15,308 nucleotides of DNA from Chloroflexota bacterium (GCA_024232355.1 JAAEPW010000743.1:1-15308); one strand, 5' to 3'. Shown: positions 1-5,993, counted from the stretch's first letter. Program-made: numbers and translations. Notes: generated from the sequence alone by a model not told the origin.

Positions 1-160
1 CGAAACGCCCGGTGGCCTTGACGTCTGCCTCACTGGTCTTAAACTTGGCCGCCGCTCTCACATATTCGGCTCTCTTCCCGATGAGGGCGATCACCTGCCG
101 GTCGATCTCGGCACGAACGTCCTCTATGCTCTCGCACTCTGCGGCGCGCGTACGTGTCAT
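1..160 (-). CDS. Chorismate mutase-like (AroQ/PchB type) protein, 5' part only
   Basis: The first 53 codons of a minus-strand gene are visible; the rest lies beyond the window edge. After a short lead, the translation has the pattern of an AroQ-fold first helix: SIEDVRAEID near residues 11-20, QVIALIGKRAEYV near 22-34, then AAAKFK, with VKA and R further on. In AroQ/PchB enzymes the corresponding Arg (here in GKR) and Lys (here in AKFK) contact chorismate or isochorismate. The ATG (160-158) overlaps the trpD stop in an ATGA arrangement, so translation is probably coupled and the gene belongs to the trp operon. Chorismate mutase would draw chorismate to prephenate, in competition with TrpE. 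An isochorismate-pyruvate lyase is the main alternative. Family call fairly sure; exact activity not. Confidence 0.72.
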   Translation of the reverse strand, partial: MTRTRAAECESIEDVRAEIDRQVIALIGKRAEYVRAAAKFKTSEADVKATGRF

Positions 161-1767
161 GCGGCAAAGCTCTGGCTGTAGGCGATCAACGATTCCAGCG
201 CGTTCAGCGCCGCGCCACTGTCGATGCTCTCGGCGGCTTGAGTGACGCCTTCTTTCAACTCGACGGCTGTGCCACCGGCCACCAGGGCGGCTGCCGCGTT
301 GAGCAGCACCACGTCGCGGCGCGGGCCACGGTCCTCGCCGGAGAGTACGTTGCGGGTGATGACCGCGTTTTCGCTGGGCTCGCCGCCACGCAGATCCTCC
401 GGGCGTGCAGGCTCAAAACCGAGGTCCTTCGGGTCCAATGTCTCGGTCGCCACAAAGCCATTGCCTGGCGCGACGCCAAAGCAGCTTATCTGGTTGGGAC
501 CGGTGGTCGTCAGTTCGTCCAGGCCGCCGTCGCCATGTACCACGTAGGCGGCGCGGGAGCCTAGCTGCTGTAACACGCAGGCCAACACCTCGGTCAGTGC
601 CGGATCGTAGACGCCCAGCAATTGCGCTCTCGCGCCCGCCGGGTTGGTCAACGGCCCCAGGACGTTAAAGACTGTGCGGATGCCCAACTCGCGGCGCGGC
701 CCGACGGCGTGACGCATCGCGGGATGGAAATTCGGCGCAAAGATGAAACCGACACCGATCTCGTCGATGGCCCGCGCCACCCGCTCCGGCGTCAGGCTGA
801 GGTTGACGCCCAACGCTTCGAGCACGTCGGCGCTGCCCGATTTGCTGCTGACGCTGCGGTTGCCGTGCTTGGCGACACCCAACCCCGCCCCGGCGACCAC
901 GAAAGCGGTCGTCGTGGAGATGTTGAACGTGCCGGCACAGTCACCACCGGTGCCGCAGGTATCGATCACATCGGTCCGTTCCGGGCGCACCGACACGGCT
1001 GCCCGGCGCATCGCCTTGGCGCAGCCGGTGATCTCGTCCGCCGTCTCTCCCTTGAGGCGCAAAGCCACCAGGAACGCGGCGATCTGGGCCGGAGTGGCCG
1101 AACCGGTCATAATTTCGTCCATCACTACCTCGGCCTGTTCGACCGGCAGCGATTGACCTTCCAATAACTGATTGATCGTTTCGCGGATCATGCGTTTCCT
1201 CCTCTGATAATTTGTCATGAAATTTTTCAAAATCGTTTTTCCATGTTCGGTCAAAATGCTCTCTGGGTGGAATTGCAGACCGAACGTTGGCGCCGTCTTG
1301 TGCTTGAGGGCCATCACCTCGCCCTCGGCGGTAGTGGCGACGACCTCCAGGCAGTCCGGTAGCGGTTCATACGCGACCAAGCTGTGGTAGCGCATCGCGT
1401 TGAAGGGGCTGGGCACGTCGCGCAGGATGCCGCGCTGTTTGTGGTGCACGGGACTGGTCTTGCCGTGCATCAGGCGAGGTGCGCGATCGACCTGTCCGCC
1501 AAAGGCCTCGGCGATGCACTGGTGCCCCAGGCAGACGCCGAGGATGGGCGTCGTCGTGTGGAACTCGCGGATGACGTCGAGCGAGATGCCGCCGTCGTAG
1601 GGCGTGCCCGGCCCCGGCGAGATGACAATGTGGCTGGGAGCCATCGTCTGAATCTCTTTCAGTGTCACAGCGTTGTTGCGGCGCACGACCGGCTCGGCCC
1701 CCAGCTCGCCCAAATATTGAACCAAATTATAGGTAAACGAATCATAATTATCTATCACTAAAACCAT
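157..1767 (-). CDS. trpGD: Anthranilate synthase glutaminase (TrpG) and anthranilate phosphoribosyltransferase (TrpD) in one reading frame
   Basis: A single open frame encodes two complete enzymes. Residues 1-192 are TrpG, a class I glutamine amidotransferase that feeds ammonia to TrpE: IDNYDSFTYNLVQ at the start, the nucleophile motif GVCLGHQ, and the FHPES His/Glu pair. Residues 193-536 are TrpD, which joins anthranilate to PRPP: DTCGTGGD, then KHGNRSVSSKSGSADVLE, and NVLGPLTNPA. The lengths match the two separate families. No stop lies between the TrpG end (NYQRRKR) and TrpD Met193. The start chosen is the ATG at 1767-1765, preceded by an AGGGAGG site; the open frame upstream is a trpE shadow. 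The gap to trpE is 28 nt. TrpG-TrpD fusion is known in enterobacteria, but here an internal ribosome binding site remains, so separate TrpD may also be made. Confidence 0.93.
   Translation of the reverse strand: MVLVIDNYDSFTYNLVQYLGELGAEPVVRRNNAVTLKEIQTMAPSHIVISPGPGTPYDGGISLDVIREFHTTTPILGVCLGHQCIAEAFGGQVDRAPRLMHGKTSPVHHKQRGILRDVPSPFNAMRYHSLVAYEPLPDCLEVVATTAEGEVMALKHKTAPTFGLQFHPESILTEHGKTILKNFMTNYQRRKRMIRETINQLLEGQSLPVEQAEVVMDEIMTGSATPAQIAAFLVALRLKGETADEITGCAKAMRRAAVSVRPERTDVIDTCGTGGDCAGTFNISTTTAFVVAGAGLGVAKHGNRSVSSKSGSADVLEALGVNLSLTPERVARAIDEIGVGFIFAPNFHPAMRHAVGPRRELGIRTVFNVLGPLTNPAGARAQLLGVYDPALTEVLACVLQQLGSRAAYVVHGDGGLDELTTTGPNQISCFGVAPGNGFVATETLDPKDLGFEPARPEDLRGGEPSENAVITRNVLSGEDRGPRRDVVLLNAAAALVAGGTAVELKEGVTQAAESIDSGAALNALESLIAYSQSFAA
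1189..1205 (-). promoter_or_regulatory. Internal ribosome binding site and ATG for trpD inside the trpGD frame
   Basis: The minus strand carries AGAGGAGG (1205-1198), a 6-nt spacer and an ATG (1191-1189). The ATG encodes the first Met of the canonical TrpD sequence (MIRETINQLL). The site codes for the QRR of the linker QRRKR and lies in frame with trpG. The match and spacing are optimal, so TrpD is probably translated from here as well as by read-through from trpG. Confidence 0.7.
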
Positions 1768-1795
1768 CTTTACCTCCCTATTTCCTTGCCTACTT

Positions 1796-3301
1796 TTACT
1801 CTCCCCGCTCCGCCATCTCGATCGCCATCCCCAGCGCGCGGGCTTTGTGGCCTGTTTCCTCCCACTCGCGGGTCGGGTCGCTGTCGGCGACAATGCCCGC
1901 ACCGGCTTGCAGGTAGGCGACGCCGTTCTGCATAAAGATGGTGCGAATGGTGATGCAGGTGTCCATATTTCCGTTGAAACCAAAATATCCCACGGCCCCG
2001 GCATAGGGACCGCGCCGCACGTCTTCCAACTCTTCGATGATCTCCATCGCCCGCACCTTGGGCGCGCCGCTGACCGTGCCCGCCGGGAAGGAGGCCCGCA
2101 GCAGATCGTAGGCATCCAGCCCGTCGCGCAGCTTGCCCTTGACGCTACTGACCAGGTGGATGACGTGCGAATAGCGCTCGACGGTGATCAGATCCGGCAC
2201 CTGGATGGTGCCAAACTCGCACACGCGGCCTAGGTCGTTGCGGCCCAGGTCGACGAGCATGACGTGCTCGGCGCGCTCCTTGGGATCGGCCAGCAGCTCG
2301 GCCTCCAGCGCCCGGTCCTCGGCCTCATCTTTGCCGCGCGGACGCGTCCCGGCGATGGGCCGAACCTCGGCTGTGCGTCCCTGCAAGCGCACCAGTACCT
2401 CTGGCGACGAACCGATGATGTGGGTGGGCGGGTCGCCGCCCAGGTCCAAAAAGAACATGTAGGGCGATGGGTTGAGCCGTCGCAGGGTGCGGTAGATGGT
2501 GAACGGTTCGGCTGTGGTCGGACGGGACAGCCGCTGCGAGAGCACGACCTGGAAAATGTCGCCCGCCGCGATGTGCTCTTTGGCCTGTCTCACCGCCGCC
2601 TCGTACTGCTCGCACGGCATGTTGGACGTGAAATCGCCGTTGGACTGTCCAGGAGCGGCGGGCAGCGACGGTAATGGGGCTTGCATCTGTTCCTCGATCG
2701 CATCCAGCCGTGCAACGGCGTCATCGTAGGCCGCGTCGAGATCGCAGCCGGAGGGCACGTGCGCGTTGGCGACGACGATCAGACGGTGGCGCACGTGGTC
2801 AAAGAGGATCAGCGTGTCGGTGACGAGCAGGTGCAGGTCGGGCAGGTTCAGGCCGTCGGCCGTCGTGTCGGGCAGCCGCTCGAAGAACCGCACCAGGTCG
2901 TAGCCCAAGTAGCCGACCGCGCCGCCAAGAAAGTACGGCAGGTCCTGCCCCATATCCTGAAGTGGGGCCATAGGCTGGTAGCGCTCCAACTCGGCAGCGA
3001 CGACGTGGAGCGGGTCCTCACCAACGGCCAGTTGGCGCGTGTGCGTATGCCCGTTGTCCACGATAGTCGCTTGCCGCCCGCGGACGACGATCTGCCGCCG
3101 GGGGTTGAATCCCAAAAAGGAATAACGTCCCATCTGGTCAGCCTTTTCGACGCTCTCCAGCAAAAAACTTGGCCCATCCCCGTGCAGCTTTAGGTATACC
3201 GAGACCGGCGTCTCAAAATCGGCCTGCAATTCACGATAGACCGGGACCAACGCGCCTTGCCCGGCGATGGTGTGAAACTGTTCACGTGACAAAAAATCCA
3301 T
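1796..3301 (-). CDS. trpE: Anthranilate synthase component I
   Basis: TrpE makes anthranilate from chorismate using ammonia from TrpG. The 501-aa length is normal. The N-terminal region carries the LLES element that in the family takes part in tryptophan feedback binding, followed by GRYSFLGFNP. The catalytic chorismate-binding domain shows GDIFQVVLSQR, IIGSSPEVLVR, RPIAGTRPRG, LVDLGRNDLGRV, FPAGTVSGAPK and GAVGYFGFNG, ending with QAGAGIVADSDP. The start is the ATG at 3301-3299, behind AGGAAGGAG about 6 nt upstream. An in-frame upstream ATG (3394) was rejected because it lacks a site and falls in the leader. It is the first gene of the operon, controlled by the T-box leader. All expected motifs are present. 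Confidence 0.97.
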   Translation of the reverse strand: MDFLSREQFHTIAGQGALVPVYRELQADFETPVSVYLKLHGDGPSFLLESVEKADQMGRYSFLGFNPRRQIVVRGRQATIVDNGHTHTRQLAVGEDPLHVVAAELERYQPMAPLQDMGQDLPYFLGGAVGYLGYDLVRFFERLPDTTADGLNLPDLHLLVTDTLILFDHVRHRLIVVANAHVPSGCDLDAAYDDAVARLDAIEEQMQAPLPSLPAAPGQSNGDFTSNMPCEQYEAAVRQAKEHIAAGDIFQVVLSQRLSRPTTAEPFTIYRTLRRLNPSPYMFFLDLGGDPPTHIIGSSPEVLVRLQGRTAEVRPIAGTRPRGKDEAEDRALEAELLADPKERAEHVMLVDLGRNDLGRVCEFGTIQVPDLITVERYSHVIHLVSSVKGKLRDGLDAYDLLRASFPAGTVSGAPKVRAMEIIEELEDVRRGPYAGAVGYFGFNGNMDTCITIRTIFMQNGVAYLQAGAGIVADSDPTREWEETGHKARALGMAIEMAERGE

Positions 3302-3458
3302 ATCATTCTCCTTCCTACAAGAAAACTTTGCAACTAGGCTCTCAGCCCTCATCCCGAGGGCGGTTCTGGCGAGTATCTTATCTTGAGCAGTCATTTACCG
3401 CACAAGCCACCCCCGAGACGGGGGCTAGGAGCATTGGTTGAGCAATTGTCTCCTTGAT
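3302..3458 (-). other. Leader segment between the T-box terminator and trpE, with two hairpins
   Basis: This untranslated stretch of about 157 nt contains two GC-rich hairpins: CCCCCG-TCT-CGGGGG (3424-3410) and GCCCTC-GGGAT-GAGGGC (3361-3345). Neither is followed by a U-tract. The segment repeats pieces of the T-box 3' half in the same order: CTAGCCC, GGGGTGGC, CGG and GGATGAGGGC. This suggests a decayed partial duplication. A short 18-codon frame starting ATGCTCCTAG lies in it but has a poorly placed ribosome site and no Trp codons. Confidence 0.45.
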
Positions 3459-3499
3459 AAAACAAAAACGGCCCTCATCCTCATAGAGGACGAGAGCCG
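3459..3499 (-). terminator. T-box attenuator (Rho-independent terminator)
   Basis: A 14-bp stem pairs CGGCTCTCGTCCTC (3499-3486) with GAGGATGAGGGCCG (3482-3469), including two G-U pairs, across a 3-nt loop. TTTTTGTTTT follows. Its 5' arm is shared with the antiterminator. Confidence 0.92.
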
Positions 3500-3541
3500 C
3501 TAGGCAATCCCGTGGTGCCACCCCACTTGGGCTAGTTTTAG

Positions 3542-3570
3542 AAAACAAAAAACGTGCCGATGACGGCACG
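3542..3570 (-). terminator. Second terminator-like hairpin inside the T-box leader
   Basis: CGTGCCG (3570-3564), a TCAT loop and CGGCACG (3559-3553) form a perfect 7-bp hairpin, followed directly by TTTTTTGTTTT. It lies before the T-box motif, within a longer possible stem that pairs GGGCTGGTTTT (3590-3580) with AAAACTAGCCC (3539-3529). It has the form of an intrinsic terminator, but may simply be the tip of an enlarged Stem III. Confidence 0.55.
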
Positions 3571-3832
3571 CAATACGTGAAAACCAGCCCCACTCGTTGC
3601 AGGTACGGCCAAACGAACTTGGCGATACCCTCAGCCCTGATAACGGTGGCGTCTCCGGTCAGCCCTACTAAACTCGATATTGTTGAGGCTGACGGCTCCC
3701 CGACCCATTCACGTTTGTCGCTTGCTAGTGGACTTTCAGCACCTTAATCAATAAGGGTCCACCTCTCTGGCGCGCGCTCAAGCGCTACTTTTCCGGTTCA
3801 CAGCCTTTGTTGTATTTGATTATGCGGATGGT

Positions 3833-3861
3833 AATATAACTCAAGTATTAGGATTTGTCAA
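3833..3861 (-). promoter_or_regulatory. Sigma-70-type promoter of the trp operon
   Basis: A perfect TTGACA -35 (3861-3856) is followed by 17 nt and TATATT (3838-3833). Transcription should begin near 3826, just before the T-box Stem I. It lies back to back with a plus-strand promoter 14 bp away. Confidence 0.8.
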
Positions 3862-3874
3862 GGATGAGCACGAG

Positions 3875-3918
3875 TTGTGATGATCTAAGATGGTATGGTA
3901 CAATATTTCTATGGTGGC
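3875..3918 (+). promoter_or_regulatory. Repeat P copy 1: extended -10 promoter with an ATG at the expected transcript start
   Basis: TGGTACAAT (3896-3904) is an extended -10, with TTGTGA (3875-3880) 18 nt upstream of TACAAT. The block at 3889-3918 matches copy 2 (5495-5524) at about 26 of 30 positions. An ATG begins 6 nt after the -10 (3911), which would make the transcript leaderless or nearly so. This ATG opens the 5' fragment of the split FGE-domain gene. Confidence 0.6.
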
Positions 3919-4139
3919 TATGGATGCTGATCTGTCCTCCAGAAGAGTTTATCAAAGCAGTGATGAGGATGCCTCTGCCCAGTACAAAAGAGTACGAGAT
4001 ATGAAGAAAGAGAAATGGCTTGACGATGATGATGTAGGTGAACATATATTTGGAAACAGGTTCCAACGACCAAGGGCCCAGGTCAGGCAGACAACCCAAG
4101 AGGCAGGGAATCTGATCGTTGCAGGGGATATCCGCATCT
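3911..4139 (+). pseudogene. 5' fragment of the FGE-domain gene, cut by a MITE-like insertion
   Basis: An open frame from ATG 3911 runs up to the CTAG at 4140 and shares its phase with the FGE-domain frame that resumes at 4348. Removing 204 bp (one CTAG plus 4144-4343) joins them into 324 codons without a stop. The fragment encodes a charged, probably soluble region of about 77 residues. It contains KKEKWLDDDDVGEHIFG and ends QEAGNLIVAGDIRIS, a linker style like those preceding domains in Chloroflexota proteins (from memory, not searched). With the insertion, the frame runs into the element and stops at 4262-4264. The promoter copy P1 lies directly upstream. An alternative start is ATG 4001. 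The fragment's function is not recognised. The link to the downstream gene is inferred from phase and continuity. Confidence 0.55.
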
Positions 4140-4347
4140 CTAGCAGGCTGTCGGAGAGAAAAATTGTTCTGCAAAAATGCTCCACTTTTATCTGCTATTG
4201 GGCCAACAACCTGTCAGAATGCGTGATTTTTCTCCAAAAATGCCCTGCTTGGGTCTCTATTTGACCCAAACTAGGGCACAAAGCTCTAACTGGACTCAAA
4301 AATGGGCCACAAATGGAACGCCAAATTTCACTCCGACAGACTGCTAG
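4140..4347. mobile_element. MITE-like element with CTAG-flanked terminal inverted repeats
   Basis: The left end (4140 onward) reads CTAGCAGGCTGTCGGAG. The right end (to 4347) is its inverse, CTCCGACAGACTGCTAG, with a single mismatch over 17 bp, and weaker similarity continues inward. Core length is 200 bp, and CTAG at both sides is either a 4-bp target duplication or the palindromic tip of the repeat. There is no transposase. An internal hairpin pairs TTGGGTC with GACCCAA (about 4248-4270), and AAAAATG motifs recur. A non-autonomous element moved by a DDE transposase encoded elsewhere is the simplest reading. Confidence 0.68.
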
Positions 4348-5089
4348 GGCCGAACGATCGCTCCAGCATTTGCAGGTACAGGACGGGAAAGAGACCGTAA
4401 GGGATGATGATATGGTGTGCATACCGGCGGGCCCATTCTTTATGGGGGACGACAAGCGGCAGGTGAGCGTAGATGAGTTCTGGATAGACAGGCTGCCGAT
4501 CACTAATGCTGAATTTACCTGCTTCGCAAAGGCGACTGGCTATCAGACCATGGCCGAAGAACAGGGGGATAGTAGAGTATGGACGGGAAGTAAGTGGAAA
4601 ACAGTGAAGGACGCTAACTGGCGACACCCACAGGGAGCGGAAAGCAATATTGAGGATTTGATGGACCACCCGGTAGTTCACATCAGCTGGTACGACGCCG
4701 TTGCCTATGCCGAGTGGGCGGAGAAACGGCTTCCCACGGAGACCGAGTGGGAAAAAGCAGCGCGGGGCACCGATGGGCGCGAGTATCCTTGGGGAGACGA
4801 AGAACCCACGCCCGAGTTGTGCAACTTTGGCCTGAATGAGGGCGGCACGACACCCGTAGGCAAGTACTCTCCTCAGGGAGACAGTCCTTATAGATGTGTG
4901 GATATGGCGGGGAACGTTTGGGAGTGGACGGCGAGCGATTATGGAGGTGGCGGCAAGGTGCTGCGTGGGGGCTCGTGGTACGACGTATCAGACAGTGCGC
5001 GCAGCGCCAGTCGCGGCAGAGGAATGCCAAATGGTTCGGGCGACTATAGCGGTTTTCGTTGCGCCAAAGATTCTGCCAACTCGGGATAA
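4313..5089 (+). CDS. FGE/SUMF-type domain protein, 3' part of a split gene
   Basis: The protein has a complete formylglycine-generating-enzyme-like (C-type-lectin-fold) domain: VCIPAGPFFMGDD, VDEFWIDRLPITNAEF, HPVVHISWYDAVAYAEW, RLPTETEWEKAARG, EYPWGD, DMAGNVWEWTAS, LRGGSWYD and SGFRCA. The catalytic Cys pair of true aerobic FGE, which should follow GGS, is absent (GGSWYDVSDSARSA), so sulfatase activation is unlikely. Substrate or role is unknown. The ATG at 4313 lies inside the right end of the MITE-like element and lacks a ribosome site. ATG 4412 (MVCIPAG), with AAGGGA 7 nt upstream, begins exactly at the domain and may be the start now in use. Joined to 3911-4143, the ancestral protein would have 324 residues. 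Domain call is sure; whether it is still expressed is not. Confidence 0.8.
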   Translation: MERQISLRQTARAERSLQHLQVQDGKETVRDDDMVCIPAGPFFMGDDKRQVSVDEFWIDRLPITNAEFTCFAKATGYQTMAEEQGDSRVWTGSKWKTVKDANWRHPQGAESNIEDLMDHPVVHISWYDAVAYAEWAEKRLPTETEWEKAARGTDGREYPWGDEEPTPELCNFGLNEGGTTPVGKYSPQGDSPYRCVDMAGNVWEWTASDYGGGGKVLRGGSWYDVSDSARSASRGRGMPNGSGDYSGFRCAKDSANSG

Positions 5090-5338
5090 TCTTCATTATC
5101 TACTGCTAACTGTTAGCTGAAAAATTCCACCAGAGGTGGGGTGTGGACAGTAAAAAGCACACTGTTTGCAGGCTGTCAGTGGACTGGCACAGGAGGTCTG
5201 GAAGGCGACTTTGACTTTGTCTCATCTGATGACAGCATCTACCATTTGGCCATCCGTTGAGCGCCATATGAGCCAACTTGATCTCAGAAATGCCTGGTGG
5301 GGACTTTCGAAGTTTTGTTGCTCAAGTGTGGCTCGCTA
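5090..5338. other. Intergenic stretch with no recognisable gene
   Basis: No convincing coding region, RNA gene or terminator was found. TGCAGGCTGTC (5168-5178) resembles the left end of the MITE-like element over about 10 bases, but no matching right end is visible. The stretch may hold the remains of another element. Confidence 0.4.
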
Positions 5339-5428
5339 TCCAGTGAAATTTGGTGCCGTCAATGGGTCGGTGGTCCAATTGCGGCGGTGGGTTGAGTCAC
5401 GGGAGTCAGTACCACGGAATCACTGAAC
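5339..5428 (+). repeat. Repeat R copy A (~90 bp)
   Basis: The block from CAGTGAAATTTGG to CCACGGAATCACTGAAC aligns without gaps to copy C (6655 on) at roughly 65 of 80 positions, including GTTGAGTCACGGGAGTCAG. Its ends form a short inverted repeat, CAGTGA (5341-5346) and TCACTG (5420-5425). It lies between genes and encodes nothing convincing. Confidence 0.8.
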
Positions 5429-5458
5429 TTGCTGATCGCACTGAAACGCGGTGCGTCG

Positions 5459-5480
5459 TTCAGTGAAATTCAATGGCATC
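5459..5480 (+). repeat. Repeat R, left-end fragment
   Basis: GTTCAGTGAAATTCA is identical to the left ends of copies C and D, then similarity fades. It lies just upstream of promoter repeat P copy 2. The upstream CACTGAA (5450-5456) and this TTCAGTG (5460-5466) form a small inverted repeat. Confidence 0.65.
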
Positions 5481-5492
5481 AAGCGATGATGT

Positions 5493-5541
5493 GGGATGGT
5501 GTGGTACAATACCTCTATGGCGGCACCGAGTGAGTGTGGTT
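5493..5541 (+). promoter_or_regulatory. Repeat P copy 2: extended -10 promoter
   Basis: GGGATGGTGTGGTACAATAC (5493-5512) is identical to copy 3, and TGAGTGTGGTT (5531-5541) is also identical. TGG plus TACAAT (5502-5510) is an extended -10; no good -35 is seen. An ATG lies 6 nt after the -10 (5517), as in copy 1, but here opens only eight codons before TAA. It is the probable promoter for the gene at 5651. Confidence 0.6.
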
Positions 5542-5650
5542 AAGACAAAGGGAGTACTTTCTTGGGACAAAGACTAAACGCACGTAGGAATTCTCGATCT
5601 GCCTGATCTATCAATAGTACGTAATCGCCTACATGGAACGGGGAGGTAAT

Positions 5651-5974
5651 ATGGGGACTGAATATAAAGGTAGACTTGGTTCTAGAATTTCTTTTCAAGT
5701 CATTAATCATTTGCTGGACGAAATCGCTAATGTACCTATATTCGTGGAAATTGAGGATCAACAATCGCAAGAAGGATTGCTTCTATTACGTTTTGCTGAA
5801 TGCGAGGAACGAGCAGAGTGGGTTGAGGATCTGTTGGTAAAGTTGACTGAAACTGAGTGCTATGTTTTATTTCACATAGGTTCTCGAGAAATGGAAAAGA
5901 AAGCCGTTTCAATTATTGAGAGTATATTGACACAAGCTGGATCTCTCTGTGTTCTAGAAGAACTGCGATCTTGA
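5651..5974 (+). CDS. Hypothetical protein, 107 aa
   Basis: The protein is not recognised. It is small, acidic and soluble, with no signal peptide or membrane segment. Alternating patterns suggest an alpha/beta fold: VINHLLDEIANVPIFVEIED near residues 16-35, GLLLLRF, a helix around EERAEWVEDLLVKL, a strand ECYVLFHIG, and a final helix KKAVSIIESILTQ. The start is ATG 5651, behind GGGGAGG 4 nt upstream; an earlier in-frame ATG at 5633 is poorer. It is a single gene preceded by promoter repeat P copy 2 and followed 19 nt later by repeat R copy B. Its codon use is more AT-rich than the trp or coa genes, which fits an accessory origin. Size and setting would suit an immunity or antitoxin protein, but no motif supports that. 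Confidence 0.62.
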   Translation: MGTEYKGRLGSRISFQVINHLLDEIANVPIFVEIEDQQSQEGLLLLRFAECEERAEWVEDLLVKLTETECYVLFHIGSREMEKKAVSIIESILTQAGSLCVLEELRS

Positions 5975-5993
5975 CGCACTCGTTTTGATCTTT

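Larger units (their letters stand above)
3459..3826 (-). promoter_or_regulatory. T-box riboswitch, tRNA-Trp specific, controlling the trp operon
   Basis: The leader shows the ordered parts of a T-box. The Stem I base pairs GGCTG (3805-3801) with CAGCC (3691-3687). An AGTAG element lies at 3789-3785, and a distal stem pairs GTGGAC (3762-3757) with GTCCAC (3733-3728). GAA is followed by TGG at 3707-3705 in the specifier-loop position, and CCGTTAT lies at 3646-3640. The T-box itself reads GGGGTGGCACCACGGG (3524-3509). UGG is the Trp codon. The bulge UGGC (3520-3517) would pair with GCCA, the expected 3' end of bacterial tRNA-Trp with discriminator G73, so two independent reads give the same specificity. 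ACGGG and GGGG of the T-box can pair with CUCGU and CCUC, which also form the terminator 5' arm: the usual antiterminator/terminator switch. Uncharged tRNA-Trp should allow read-through into trpE. Confidence 0.92.

Noticed and set aside
154..1761. Plus-strand open frames across the trp genes, for example 1384-1761
   Set aside because: They are shadows of trpG, trpD and trpE: no ribosome sites, no family patterns, and high GC explains their length.
3848..4174. A minus-strand 108-codon frame overlapping the P1 promoter
   Set aside because: It is antisense to the in-frame FGE 5' fragment, has no ribosome site, and ends in the trp promoter.
4318..4332. Inverted fragment of repeat R (CCAAATTTCACT) at the right end of the MITE-like element
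   Set aside because: Twelve bases match copy A in reverse, but the flanking sequence does not continue the alignment; chance or a shared transposon-end ancestry cannot be told apart.
4412..5089. FGE-domain protein as the target of a diversity-generating retroelement
   Set aside because: The fold is right for it, but no reverse transcriptase and no near-copy template of the 3' end exist in the window, and the codons there show no obvious adenine-linked variation pattern.
5168..5178. Second copy of the MITE-like left end (TGCAGGCTGTC)
   Set aside because: Only about 10 bases match and no inverse partner was found nearby.
5166..5426. An 86-codon plus-strand open frame
   Set aside because: Its 3' half is repeat R copy A, it has no good ribosome site, and the protein has no recognisable pattern.
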